Positions 8,430 through 19,529 of a stretch of 22,500 bases of DNA are shown in pieces. Where the stretch lies: NCBI GenBank assembly GCA_012295275.1, contig CM022674.1:2983242-3005741 (forward strand), in the 5' to 3' direction. A program made the position numbers and the translations under genes. This stretch comes from Chrysomallon squamiferum. Taxonomy: Eukaryota; Mollusca; Gastropoda; Neomphalida; Peltospiridae. The notes beneath the pieces are model-generated. The model was given only the letters and a program-made list of their open reading frames with translations. It was not told where the DNA came from and ran no database searches. Position 1 is the stretch's first letter, and every line of letters begins with the position of its first letter.

Positions 8430-8450
8430 TTTTTTTTTTTTTTTTTTTTT
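8430..8450. repeat. poly(T) tract followed by CAG
   Basis: About 21 T residues followed by CAGGAAAG, which resembles a polypyrimidine tract and splice acceptor. With no coding sequence downstream, only an A-rich array, it is more likely a plain homopolymer. Confidence 0.85.
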
Positions 8451-8453
8451 CAG

Positions 8454-8860
8454 GAAAGAGAGAAGAGAACAGAATAGAAAGAAAGTAAAATAAGAAAAAG
8501 AAAGAAAACGTTAAATGAACTAATAAATCAGTAAATAAAATAAATAAAATAAATAAATGAATAAATAAATAAATTAATTAAATTAAATAAATAAACAAAA
8601 TAAAATAAAATGAAATAAAATAAAATAAAATATAATAATAAAATAAAATAATATAAATATAAATAAATAAATAAAATAAAATAAAATAAATAAAATAAAA
8701 TAAAATAAAATAAAATAAAATAAAATAAAAATGAATGAATGAATGAATAAATACAACAAAAATTAAAATAAATAAATGAAAACAAATAAAATAAAAAATA
8801 AAAAGAAGAAGAAAAGCTAAGCTGATAAAAAAATAAATAAATGTGTGTAAACAGAAAGAA
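8454..8860. repeat. A-rich AAAT/AAAAT low-complexity block
   Basis: About 400 bp of AAAT, AAAAT, AAAG and GAAT units with almost no C. The Phe/Tyr/Ile/Leu-rich minus-strand frames here are repeat products. Confidence 0.9.
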
Positions 8861-9629
<769 letters not shown>

Positions 9630-9643
9630 CTGCCCTTAACTTT

Positions 9644-9674
9644 AAAAAAAAAAAAAAAACAAACAAAAAAAAAC
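9644..9674. repeat. poly(A) tract
   Basis: Sixteen A residues, then CAAAC and a second run of A. Confidence 0.85.
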
Positions 9675-9719
9675 ATTACAACTGATAAACAACCCCCACA
9701 AGGATTAGCACAAAAAGAT

Positions 9720-10082
9720 CGATTCCAGTCGGAACAATTCTGCCAACGAACGCGTTATACGAAGCAATGACGATTACAGACCCAACGGCGCGAAATGGCA
9801 CGAAGCTCTCCCGTTACAGGTGGTGGTTATACCTGCTGGGTTTTTTTTTTTTTTTTTTTCGCCGACCAATCGCAGACAAGGATCGATCGATACGCTAACT
9901 GCGCTGCTAGTCTAAGCGCGGGCTCTGAACCAGTAAGAAGTGAAACGGCTCGCGTGCAGTGATTTTTGTGGCAATTTTAAAACACACTGGTTTTTACTCG
10001 TGATCAAGGATTATACGTATTCCCCCCCCCAGTGACTGTAATTAACGGAATATCACGCTGATTAACAACAGTGCTGAAAAAG
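9720..10082 (+). promoter_or_regulatory. candidate promoter and non-coding first exon
   Basis: This is the most promoter-like stretch of the window. It is CpG-containing from about 9725 to 9960. It carries a CCAAT box in the context GACCAATCGC (9866-9870), typical of NF-Y sites, and a GC-rich segment AAGCGCGGGC near 9914. At 10083 there is a good splice-donor match, AAAAAG|GTAAGG (eight of nine consensus positions). No long open frame lies before the donor, so the exon would be untranslated. A T run at 9841-9859 and a C run at 10022-10030 interrupt it. Whether it is transcribed cannot be seen from sequence. Confidence 0.35.
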
Positions 10083-10242
10083 GTAAGGTTTTTATACGTG
10101 TGTGTGCTCCTTAGATTAAAACTGTAAGTATAAAATGATTGTTGTTTGTGACAGAAAACGAGGCTTCCACTTTGAGCGGTAGAAATAGTTTCTTATGTTG
10201 TCCGTACGATTTGAAAAGAAAACCTGTTCTGACAAAAAAACT
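10083..10242. other. unique sequence after the donor-like site
   Basis: If the donor at 10083 is real, this would be the start of an intron. A second perfect intronic donor hexamer GTAAGT occurs at 10124. Only very short ATG-initiated frames are present. Confidence 0.35.
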
Positions 10243-10353
10243 GGAACATTTTATTTTATTTTATTTTATTTATCTCTCTATCTATCTGTCTATCTATCTA
10301 TCGTTCTATCTATCTATGTGTCTATCTATCTATCTGTCTGTCTGTCTATCTGT
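10243..10353. repeat. TTTTA then TCTA/TCTG tetranucleotide array
   Basis: A few TTTTA units pass into TCTA and TCTG units. The Tyr-Leu-Ser frames are repeat products. Confidence 0.9.
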
Positions 10354-10418
10354 AATAAATATTTTATAATTATATATTGTAATTTCAACTGGTTGAAACA
10401 TTGTTACGTTTTGTTAAA

Positions 10419-10550
10419 ACAAACAAACAAACAAACAAACAAACAAACAAACAAATAAATAAATAAATAAACACCACCACCACCACAACAACAACAACAA
10501 AAATAAAATAATAATAATAATAATGATAATAATAATGATGATGATAATAT
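10419..10550. repeat. compound array AAAC-AAAT-CAC-AAC-AAT-GAT
   Basis: About ten AAAC units followed in order by AAAT, CAC, AAC, AAT and GAT blocks. Each block differs from its neighbour by one base or one length step. Confidence 0.9.
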
Positions 10551-11020
10551 TTAAAATAATGTTTACCAATGATTATTCAGGCTTCATACATTTACTAATT
10601 TTTACTAGTACAGTGTTTAAAATACGTACATATTAACACGTTTAAACTGAACAGGAAAAAATAACAAAATATCTTACAATATGTACATCTTCTTCCTTGT
10701 ACTAAATGTAGATTATCATGAGACCAACGTGTCCTGTATGTATATACATTACTGTTCTAGATTCAGTTTTTCATATTTTATGTTTTAACTTGCACGAAGA
10801 AAATGGCACCGTCATATGAGATCGCGATAAACTCCGCACAAAGAGATTGTTCGGTGTGATGTTTTACGAATACGTAATTCAACCGATAAAGACACGTTAT
10901 ATCAGAAACGGTTATCTGGTGTCAGATACTGACTGTTTTGTTGTTCTTCTTCTGTTGTTTTTTTCTAAAAAAAAAATAGTTAATACTCTTGTTATCGTTG
11001 TTAATATTTGCACAAGTACA
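10551..11020. other. unique AT-rich sequence, nothing recognised
   Basis: About 470 bp. The longest frame here is 130 codons, but half of it lies in the CA array beyond. No domain, RNA gene or element is recognised. Confidence 0.55.
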
Positions 11021-11065
11021 AACACGCACACACAGGTATATGTAATATATATGGGCTTATACATG

Positions 11066-11118
<53 letters not shown>

Positions 11119-11160
11119 ACACATATATATACACACACGTAATACATACACATATACATA
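11021..11160. repeat. CA-rich array with ATAC interruptions
   Basis: CA units in several blocks, with ATAT and ATAC steps between them. The alternating frames encoding Thr-His and Cys-Val are repeat products. Confidence 0.9.
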
Positions 11161-11590
11161 CGTACTTTCATCAAGAGATTATTTCCAACTATTTATCACT
11201 TTTAAAGACAACGCACAAAAAAGAATGAAAACGATGTAAACTCTTTTTCACCTACAGTGAACATTCTGTCGTCTTTACTATTGGACTGTCAGTGACTTCA
11301 CAACCAGTTAGAGCTCTCATCATGAAGCAATGGTTAATTATTAAGTACGTCTGTGCACATGTGTGCGTGTGCGTGCGCGTGCGTGCGTGTCTTATTGTGG
11401 GCATGCGTATGGGCGTGTGCTTGAATCTGTGTTTGTCTTAATGCATACGTTAGTGAAGTTACCATGAAATATGTTTATACTTGCACGAAGGTGTGTTTAC
11501 ACAGCAGCACAGATATGCATGTCTAGGTTTACACGTGACGTATATTTATGTGTCTTTATATCAGTACAGATGTAAACAGGTATATATTAT
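11161..11590. other. unique sequence containing an alternating purine-pyrimidine tract
   Basis: No gene seen. The notable element is the 39-bp alternating tract at 11352-11390, listed separately. Confidence 0.5.
11352..11390. repeat. 39-bp strictly alternating purine-pyrimidine tract (Z-DNA-prone)
   Basis: Every step alternates pyrimidine and purine without a break, using TG, CA and CG steps and including a TGCGCGTG core. Such tracts are established as favourable for left-handed Z-DNA under negative supercoiling. It is not a pure dinucleotide array, which makes the preserved alternation more notable. Confidence 0.8.
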
Positions 11591-11591
11591 A

Positions 11592-11895
11592 CACACACAC
11601 TCACATACAGATAAATACACACACGCAAGCAGCTATATATGTACACATATCACACACACACACACATATACATATATATAGATATACATATCTATATATA
11701 TATACATACAATATTCATACATACATACATACACACACACATATATATATATACATACATACATACATATACATATATATATATACATACATACATCATA
11801 TACATACATACATACATACATACATACATACACACACATACATACATACATACACACATACATACATACATACATACTTACTTACATACATACAC
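11592..11895. repeat. CA / TA / TACA compound array
   Basis: About 300 bp of CA, TA and CATA units. TACATA blocks dominate from about 11755 to the end. All His-Thr-Tyr-Ile frames across it on both strands are repeat products. Confidence 0.95.
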
Positions 11896-12462
11896 GCATA
11901 CGCGTGTATCTTTCTATTCAGAATGTTTTTTAATGAAAACATTTTTTTTTACACCTGTTATCCTTCTGCACAGACGTCAATTATCTTTCATTGACGTTTC
12001 TCAGCCAGATTGCTTTCCGAGCCGTTTAAACTGAATTACTTCATATCTAACAGACTGCTTCATTTTAACTCCAGCATGAAACTCAGTGAAATTCAGAAAC
12101 AGAGAGAAGAGAATGCGTTTTGTTGCCGTTTACTTTACTTTGCAAGTAGATGATCGATCTTCATTTTTACACACACTAGATATGTTTCATTTGGTGTCCT
12201 TCGCTTTAGGTTCTTGAGTATAAGACAAATATTGGAACTCGATCGTTTTACAGAAGCTGAGGTGGGAAATGTGTCGGCTTACTTGGTAGAGCTGTAAGGA
12301 CTCGAGTAATCTCTTTGAAATGGTTTGAAAACGATGTGAAATAATAATTGTTCCGACGAGTGTTTGGTTTGTTGTGGGAAAAATATCGTATATCGTGGGA
12401 AATAATGTTTCCAGTCTCTGATTTAGTTTTTTAAACTGATTATTTGGTTTACTGTTTTTATT
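11896..12462. other. unique sequence, nothing recognised
   Basis: About 570 bp of ordinary AT-rich sequence. No open frame, RNA gene or repeat that I can support. Confidence 0.55.
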
Positions 12463-12491
12463 TTATTATTATTATTATTTTTTTGTCGCTT

Positions 12492-12516
12492 AAAAAAAAA
12501 AAAAAAAATATATATA

Positions 12517-12548
<32 letters not shown>
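12492..12548. repeat. poly(A), TA and TTA compound tract
   Basis: Seventeen A residues, a short TA run and then about nine TTA units. Confidence 0.9.
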
Positions 12549-12550
<2 letters not shown>

Positions 12551-12589
12551 TTGCTAACAGAAAAAAAAAAAGTAATCCATGAAGCAACA

Positions 12590-12720
12590 ACACGTGTTTT
12601 CTCTCTCGTAATCTGAGTGTGTATATGTAGGCGGAGGGGGTTGTCTTTAGTCATGTGATCTACGCCATATTGCCGTTTATAAATAACTTCGCCGAAAGGT
12701 CTTTAAATAAAATAAGGTTC
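12590..12720 (+). promoter_or_regulatory. candidate TATA-type promoter
   Basis: A TATA-box match TATAAATA lies at 12678-12685, flanked by CpG-containing sequence (CCGTTTA and TTCGCCGAAAGG). Upstream are an E-box in M-box context (TCATGTGA, 12651-12658), a G-rich segment GGCGGAGGGGG near 12630, and a YY1-like CGCCATATTG at 12663. The spacing would place a start near 12710. No exon or open frame of interest follows before the ATT array at about 12756, and AT-rich DNA gives TATA matches by chance. Confidence 0.25.
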
Positions 12721-12755
12721 CTTCCTTTACCTTCTCAATTTTTTTAATTTTTACT

Positions 12756-12806
12756 TATTATTATTATCATTATTATTATTATTATTATCATCATCATTAT
12801 TATTCT
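12756..12806. repeat. TTA/TCA trinucleotide tract
   Basis: TTA units with several ATC substitutions. Confidence 0.85.
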
Positions 12807-13170
12807 TTTAAGAAAATGATTTCAGAAGGAACTTCTCAACCGAATCATTCTCTGTTTTGAAAAAAACGTATTTTCCTCCATCTTGGCGAGATCTCGGTCT
12901 GTTTTATCTCTTTGACATTATTTACACTTTCACCTCCGGAACCGAGTCGTGATAAATTGTGAAAAAGCCCACCTGACTTGTCCAGAAAATAGTTAACGAC
13001 GACAATAATTACATCAGAATGTAATAAACTAGCGCAACGTGAAACGATAAAAAAAAAAAATATTCTCAAAGATGTTTTTGCAGTGCAATATGATACTCTA
13101 GACCTCCGTAGTTATCTGTTTACTGATGACAGAGATATATACCCTTCAGTTAGAGAGACAACAGATAGAT
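12807..13170. other. unique sequence, minus-strand open frame of unknown meaning
   Basis: A 74-codon minus-strand frame at 12845-13069 has no domain I recognise. A short A run occurs at about 13050. No further feature. Confidence 0.45.
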
Positions 13171-13257
13171 GGACGGTTGGATAGATATATAGGTAGATAT
13201 ATAGGTAGGTAGATAGACAGATAGATAGACAGATAGACAGATAGGGAGGTACAGAGA
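13171..13257. repeat. GATA/GGTA tetranucleotide tract
   Basis: GATA, GACA and GGTA units in loose order, leading into a GA tract. This is the reverse-complement arrangement of the TCTA-CT pair at 3722-3887. Confidence 0.85.
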
Positions 13258-13383
<126 letters not shown>

Positions 13384-13865
13384 ATATAAATATGGGCTTA
13401 TGTGATATAATAATGTAACCTTTGTTATTCGGAACAATATCAGTTATGTTTAAATTATGTTTATCAGAATAATACAACACACTTGAAACGTATTTCATTT
13501 AGTCGGTGATATACTTCACGAATATTCTACAATCATAATAAACACAATATATTTCATATATATATATATATGAATTATATTCCTTTATATATCCGAACTA
13601 TGTTCTATACTTATACCACACGTATTCCTGCACGCATATATAATTGATATATTATTGTACTAACTGACGACGTAACGTAATCGACGTGTTTTTGCGAACA
13701 GTAATAACATCAGGTGTGTAATAACGAGCGGTAAGTCACCGGCGCATACTTGAACTCTACTGCTCGGTATAATCTGATATGCTTGATGTTCTCTCAACCT
13801 ACGACCTCTGTTGCATGCTTTATGTTCGCCGCGCGAAGACGCATTGATTGCGTAAGTGTTGAGTG
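13384..13865. other. unique sequence, CpG-richer right half
   Basis: From about 13660 to 13865 the sequence has clustered CpGs (GACGACG, CCGGCGC, CGCCGCGCG) and a donor-like GCG|GTAAGT at 13731. A minus-strand frame covering 13660-13992 has a repeat-derived Phe-Ile-Tyr start and about 70 unique residues with no domain I recognise. A TA run lies at 13556-13571. Confidence 0.4.
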
Positions 13866-13915
13866 TGCCGTTAAAATAAAATAAAATTAAATTAAAATAA
13901 ATAAAATAGATAAAA

Positions 13916-13946
<31 letters not shown>

Positions 13947-13990
13947 AATAGATAAAATAGATAGATAAATAAATAAATAAATAAATAAAC
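13866..13990. repeat. AAAAT/AAAT/GATA low-complexity block
   Basis: AAAAT units, then AAAT units with GATA steps. Confidence 0.9.
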
Positions 13991-14030
13991 AATGATGACG
14001 GTAACGATCATGATATTTTTGACATTACGG

Positions 14031-14122
14031 TACTACTACTACTGCTACTACTACAACTACTACTACAACAACAACTACTACAACAACAACAACAACAACA
14101 ACAACAACTGCTACTACTACTG
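14031..14122. repeat. ACT/AAC compound trinucleotide array
   Basis: ACT units alternate with AAC blocks and end in ACT. Confidence 0.9.
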
Positions 14123-14502
14123 CCAGTAACATTCAGTAATATAATGGTAATATTCACGGGGCTCTGTGACACAGCAGTTTATTTTTAAAAGTACTCTGTA
14201 AAAATAGATCCAATTCGAATACTCCCCTCTTTTAAACTGAACAATAGTTTAACAAAATCAAAAATTCCATGCTGTCGTGCTGTGACAAACGTTTATCACG
14301 TGATCTCTGTAGTATTACTCACTCTATGACAATACCTCTTGTATATACCAACACATCAGTGTCTCTTAAAACTGATAAAACAAACAAATGATTAAAGAAA
14401 CTCCACGATTTAAACTGTGGTATCATACACAGTGTGAATATCACATAATTCTGAACGTCCGTTAGTAGCGTACCACACATCATTTCACTTCACTGCACAG
14501 TG
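14123..14502. other. unique sequence, nothing recognised
   Basis: About 380 bp of ordinary sequence leading into the pentamer array. No gene or RNA seen. Confidence 0.55.
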
Positions 14503-15178
14503 CTAAACTATACTATCCCATACTATGCTATACTAAACAATAGTACAATACACTATATATATATATACTATACTACACTGTGCTTTGCTAGACTTTACTA
14601 TACAATATTATACTGTACTGTACTCTGCTATGCTATACTTACACTACACTATACTATACTGTAGTATACTGTACTGTGCTAAACTACACTGTACTATTCT
14701 ACACTGTACTGTACCATGCTGTACTGTACTATATAATACTACACTACACTATGCTCTATCATACTATACTATTCTGTACTGTACTACACTTCACTACGCT
14801 ATACTGTACACTACCATGCTATACTATACTATATCATACTATACTATTCTATACTGTACTACACTACACTATACTAAACCGTACACTATTCTGTACTACA
14901 CTATACTATACCATGCTATACTATACTATATCATACTATACTATTCTGTACTGCACTATACTACACCGTACTACACTGCACTATGCTATACTGTACTATA
15001 CCATGCTATACTATACTATATCATACTATACTATTCTGTACTGCACTATACTACACCGTACTACACTGCACTACGCTATACTGTACTATACCATGCTATA
15101 CTATAGTATATCATACTATACTATTCTGTACTGCACTATAATACACCGTACTACACTGCACTACGCTATACTGTACTA
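14503..15178. repeat. degenerate pentanucleotide satellite (ACTAT/ACTGT/ACACT)
   Basis: About 675 bp are built from variants of a 5-bp unit around TACTA. Five and three share no factor, so every plus-strand frame reads the same five-residue cycle (Tyr-Tyr-Thr-Ile-Leu) and stays open for a long way, giving overlapping frames of 173 and 167 codons. These are not supported as genes: they have the same composition in different frames and no domain. The right part has a 90-bp higher-order period, listed separately. Confidence 0.95.
14911..15176. repeat. 90-bp higher-order tandem repeat within the pentamer array
   Basis: Three copies start with CCATGCTATA at 14911, 15001 and 15091, each of 18 pentamers. 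Copies 1 and 2 differ at one position; copy 3 adds two more substitutions and ends slightly short. A more diverged related copy begins at 14814, 97 bp earlier. Confidence 0.95.
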
Positions 15179-15179
15179 A

Positions 15180-15854
15180 GCGAATGTCTGACGTGTACTG
15201 GTTACTTTGTAATTGCTTTGTCTCGTTTCGTGTTTCATCTCGTAACTGGTTCGCTCATCACTGCTGCACTTTTCCTTTTCTTTCTAATTACCGCTGTTAC
15301 AACGAGAAGAGACAGATGAAATTACAATTTGTTTTAATACAACGATAAGACACGATTGAATCTCCCAGAGGTAATTAGAGAAGACTCACGTAGTCTGTGA
15401 GGTTTTTTTTTATAACAGTGAAACAAGAAAAACAGAAAAATAAATTATACGAATAAATAGTCGTATGTGAGGACACACAAAAATTCATTTTAATATTAAT
15501 TATTAGTATCATTAGGTGTGAGATATGATTTGTAATAATTGACAGTGACACAGAGTGAATGAATGAAAGAAGGAATGAAGGAAGGAATGCATGAATGAAG
15601 GAAGGAATTAATGCATGATGGATCGACGAATGAATTATCGCTCTTTCCTCGCATGAGTGATTTATGATAATCAGTGTGTAAGCTTCGCTGCTTAGGGACA
15701 TGTGCGTGCAACAGATGCCTTGATGCGAAAAAAAAAGAAGAAGAAGAAAGAAAAGGTAGCCATTGACCATTGCACATGAGTAGATTTGTTTTCCCTCACT
15801 GAATATAACGTCCTTACCTGTATGAATAACACCATTTAATCACAGGTTATTTGT
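15180..15854. other. unique sequence with a GAAT/GAAGG tract
   Basis: Unique AT-rich sequence. A short degenerate GAAT/GAAGG repeat lies at about 15556-15612, and an A/AAG run at 15727-15755. Minus-strand frames of 131 and 93 codons cross the GAAT tract and end in unrecognised sequence; they overlap each other in different frames and are not supported as genes. Confidence 0.5.
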
Positions 15855-15885
15855 ACTACTACTACTACTACTACTACTGTTGTTC

Positions 15886-15959
<74 letters not shown>

Positions 15960-15985
15960 GCTACTACTACTACTGCTGCAGCTGC
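15855..15985. repeat. ACT array with GCT ends
   Basis: A short ACT block, a TGTTGTTCC interruption, then over 20 near-pure ACT units ending in GCT units. All three frames on each strand stay open as Leu, Tyr/Ser or Val homopeptides, which are repeat products. Confidence 0.95.
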
Positions 15986-16100
15986 TAATAATAATAATGA
16001 TGATGATGATGATGATGACAATAACAATAATGACGATAATGATAATAATGATGATGACGATAATGATGATAATGACGACAAACGATAAAGAATAATAATA
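15986..16100. repeat. AAT/GAT/GAC compound array
   Basis: GAT and AAT units with ACG and ACA substitutions. It joins the ACT array at 15985 through a short AGCTGCTAAT junction. Confidence 0.9.
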
Positions 16101-16130
16101 AACCAACAAGAAAAGCAAGTATTGTTATTA

Positions 16131-16151
16131 TAAAAAAAAAAAAAAAAAAAA
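16131..16151. repeat. poly(A) tract
   Basis: About 20 A residues; a second tract lies at 16241-16277 with AAG steps. Confidence 0.9.
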
Positions 16152-16457
16152 CTCAAGACAATCTAACCCGATACTTTCTCTAAAATACGTTTTTTTACGT
16201 GCTTGTACCTAGCTGAAGAAGAGAGTTTTAATGTGTTTTGAAAAAAAAAAAAAAAAAAAAGAAGAAGAAAAAAAAAACTATCTCTGTGATTCACGAGTTA
16301 ACATCAAAGAGACTGGAGAAACTTTAAAACTGAAAATATTCGTCAGTTTAGCGTTGGAACCCGACTCCATCACGTGTTAACTTAACAGGCGTGCTTTATT
16401 GTAATGTTCAGAAAGCATAAATTAGCAGAGAAATCACAACACCTCGAAATTAAAGAA

Positions 16458-16860
16458 AGATGATGATGATTATGATGCTGAAGACGATGATAACGATTAT
16501 GATGATGATGTTGATGATGGCGATGGTGATGATAGTAATGATAATGGCCATGATGATGTGATGATGATTACTGAGATTATCATTGCGATTTTGAAGATGA
16601 TGAAGACGATAATGATAATGATGATGCTGTTGATGATGGCAATGACCATCATGATGATGACGGCGATGTGATAATATTGATGATAATGGCCATGATGATG
16701 TGATTATGATTACTATGATCATCATTGCAATTCTGATGACAAAACGATTTGATAATAAAGAATATGACGATGATGTTGTTGATGACGATGACTGATGATG
16801 ATGGCGATGACGACAACGACGACGATGATGATGATGATGGCGATGATGATGAAAATGAAG
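16458..16860. repeat. GAT-rich array with ~142-bp internal duplication
   Basis: Degenerate GAT units with GGC, AAT and GAC variants. Within it, GATAATGGCCATGATGATG occurs at 16540 and again at 16682, and the similarity continues through a following ATTACT...ATCATTGC segment. A longer segment was therefore duplicated after the array had diverged. Confidence 0.85.
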
Positions 16861-17098
16861 TCGTAGAAGAGACTGCGATCGACATCGTAGTGCTAATGTC
16901 TGAACATTAATTTCTGTTCAGACGAAACCGCTGATATATTAGGGAAGACTGAAACGGTTAAAGGGCACACAAACTGCCAAGTTAAAATCTTTTCGTTTTG
17001 ATATCGCCAGGCTAAATGTCAGTGCATTCACAAGTTATGAATATTCAGAAATTTCATTTGTTTCACTTGTCAGTATCTTGTCAGATATTGTAGAATTT

Positions 17099-17100
<2 letters not shown>
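16861..17100. other. unique sequence, nothing recognised
   Basis: About 240 bp between the GAT array and a long T tract. No feature seen. Confidence 0.55.

Positions 17101-17134
<34 letters not shown>
17101..17134. repeat. 34-bp poly(T) tract
   Basis: The longest homopolymer in the window, followed by a T-rich tail to about 17165. Confidence 0.95.
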
Positions 17135-17136
<2 letters not shown>

Positions 17137-17267
17137 TTTTTGTTTTTTTGTTAATATTTTTTTATATCTCTTGTTCAGATCACTATGACTAATAATTACT
17201 AGATTTGAAGAATGTTTGAATTTTAAATTAAAAGAAATAATAATGTAAAAAAAAGAAATAGTGGAGA

Positions 17268-17314
17268 GAAAAAAAAAAAAAAAAAAATAAGAATAAGAAT
17301 AAGAATAATAATAA
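17268..17314. repeat. poly(A) then AATAAG units
   Basis: About 20 A residues followed by AATAAG-type hexamers and AAT units. Confidence 0.85.
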
Positions 17315-17457
17315 TTCTTTGCTTCAGAATAATCTGTTTGCCAATGGTTTTCATGTTTTTCATTCATTTTGCTTAAAGATGTGTGTGTTTGTGTGTTTTA
17401 AATGCCTAAATCAAACCGTAGATTTATATCTCTTTATTATTTCATATATAATTACAC

Positions 17458-17578
17458 TATCACACACACGCACCTATACACACACAAACAAACATATATA
17501 CGTATACCCTCACTTACCCATACATACACGCACACACAAAAAACACACTTCGAACATTCACACGAAAGGTACGCACAC

Positions 17579-17581
<3 letters not shown>
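17458..17581. repeat. CA-rich degenerate tract
   Basis: CACA, ACGC and ATAC steps leading into a CT tract. Confidence 0.8.
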
Positions 17582-18290
<709 letters not shown>

Positions 18291-18348
18291 AAAAAAAAAT
18301 AATAATAGTATGTATATATATATATACACACACACACATACATACACA
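18291..18348. repeat. A run, TA and CA compound tract
   Basis: Short A run and AAT units, then TA, CA and CATA units. Confidence 0.85.
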
Positions 18349-18481
18349 AGACAGAGCAATTTTAGACTTAAAATTCAGTTCAGAAACGTCCGATCTAAAT
18401 AAATTACCTAGAAGTAGATTCAAATCTTGTATTGATGAAATTAAAATTTTATTGTTTTATCTAGGCCTATTAAAATAACAG

Positions 18482-18508
<27 letters not shown>
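18482..18508. repeat. poly(T) tract
   Basis: About 27 T residues. Confidence 0.95.
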
Positions 18509-18513
<5 letters not shown>

Positions 18514-18590
18514 TGTTGTAAATATTTTTAACTCAGTAGGTGTAGGAGAAAACTGGTCTTTGACAATAATGTTCTCAGGGTTTTTGTATT

Positions 18591-18614
18591 AAAAAAAAAA
18601 AAAAAAAATTTTTT
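18591..18614. repeat. poly(A) abutting poly(T)
   Basis: About 18 A residues directly followed by six T, a short perfect palindromic junction. Confidence 0.9.
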
Positions 18615-18728
18615 ATTATTTTATTGTATTTCTTCCATGTCTTGAACAGAAACGTCAGGGGAGATGAGAAGTTATTTTCTGTACAGACTAGCTTGACCAG
18701 CTCTGTGGTGGAAATTGCCCAAATTCCC

Positions 18729-18740
18729 CACGTGCACGTG
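18729..18740. promoter_or_regulatory. two abutting CACGTG E-boxes
   Basis: The 12-bp word CACGTGCACGTG consists of two perfect palindromic E-boxes and is itself a palindrome. CACGTG is the core bound by bHLH-zipper and bHLH-PAS factors such as Max, USF and CLOCK partners. No TATA box or CpG islet is nearby, so regulatory function is an inference. Confidence 0.35.
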
Positions 18741-19529
18741 CCAAACATATCAGACCTCTACACTCTACTTGGAAACCGCAATTACAGTGCACCACTGTCT
18801 CTGAATTTCTCTATCTGACGTGCCCTTCTGAGTCAGGCAGCGGATTGTTAATCACTGTAACGATTCATAATTTGACTTCGTTTATGAGTCTAGATCCCAG
18901 ATTCCTTTGGCGCAAGCGATAATGAAATATAATTTGTGTATCGCAAAGGCAAGAAGAAAATGGTCTTCATAGCTTTCACAATTACGTTAGACAATCTTTG
19001 TCTTATTCGCTATTCATTATTATTTTATTTACCTTTCATTTCAGAAAGTAACTGTTCTGACTGCCTGTTAGCATTTTTGATTTTTATCTGTTCAACAGAA
19101 TGGATACAGTAACACTCAGTGTTTCTTAAATTTTCAAATTGTTCTTTCAATTTTGTTTTTTAATTTACAAGCCTCATTAACATTCCTGTTTATCTTAGAT
19201 TCGTTTGCAGGTCTTTAACGAATTAACCAGTTTAATAAATCAAAAGCTACGAATACAAATTCTTGCTCCAAAGCTTCCTTACGTTTTTCTCAGTCTTTGC
19301 AGAAATTAGTTCGTTCACATTGTAATAAAGACTCGCAGCAGGCAAGAACAATTTGTGATTATAACTAAGACGTCTTGCGTCAAATTTTGCTTAATTAACT
19401 CTCGACAGCACTGATTGAAAAAACTCAGCCTTCATTGGATCACTTCAGTGACGTTGTTTATGTAACACGCCGCTTGTCAAATAAATATAGACAGACTCTA
19501 ATCTACTGGCAATTACTGCTGTCTGTGGC

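Noticed and set aside
8430-8455. Polypyrimidine tract followed by CAG as a splice acceptor
   Set aside because: The tract is a plain T homopolymer, and an A-rich low-complexity block follows with no coding sequence.
11548-11994. 148-codon frame rich in His, Thr, Tyr and Ile
   Set aside because: It is the translation of CA, TA and TACA units, with similar frames in other registers and on the opposite strand.
14585-15179. Overlapping frames of 173 and 167 codons in the pentamer array
   Set aside because: All plus frames read the same five-residue cycle from the 5-bp unit, so openness is no evidence for coding.
15836-16156. Poly-Val, poly-Ser and poly-Leu frames over the ACT array
   Set aside because: Three frames of a pure trinucleotide array; no stop codon arises and no flanking exon is visible.
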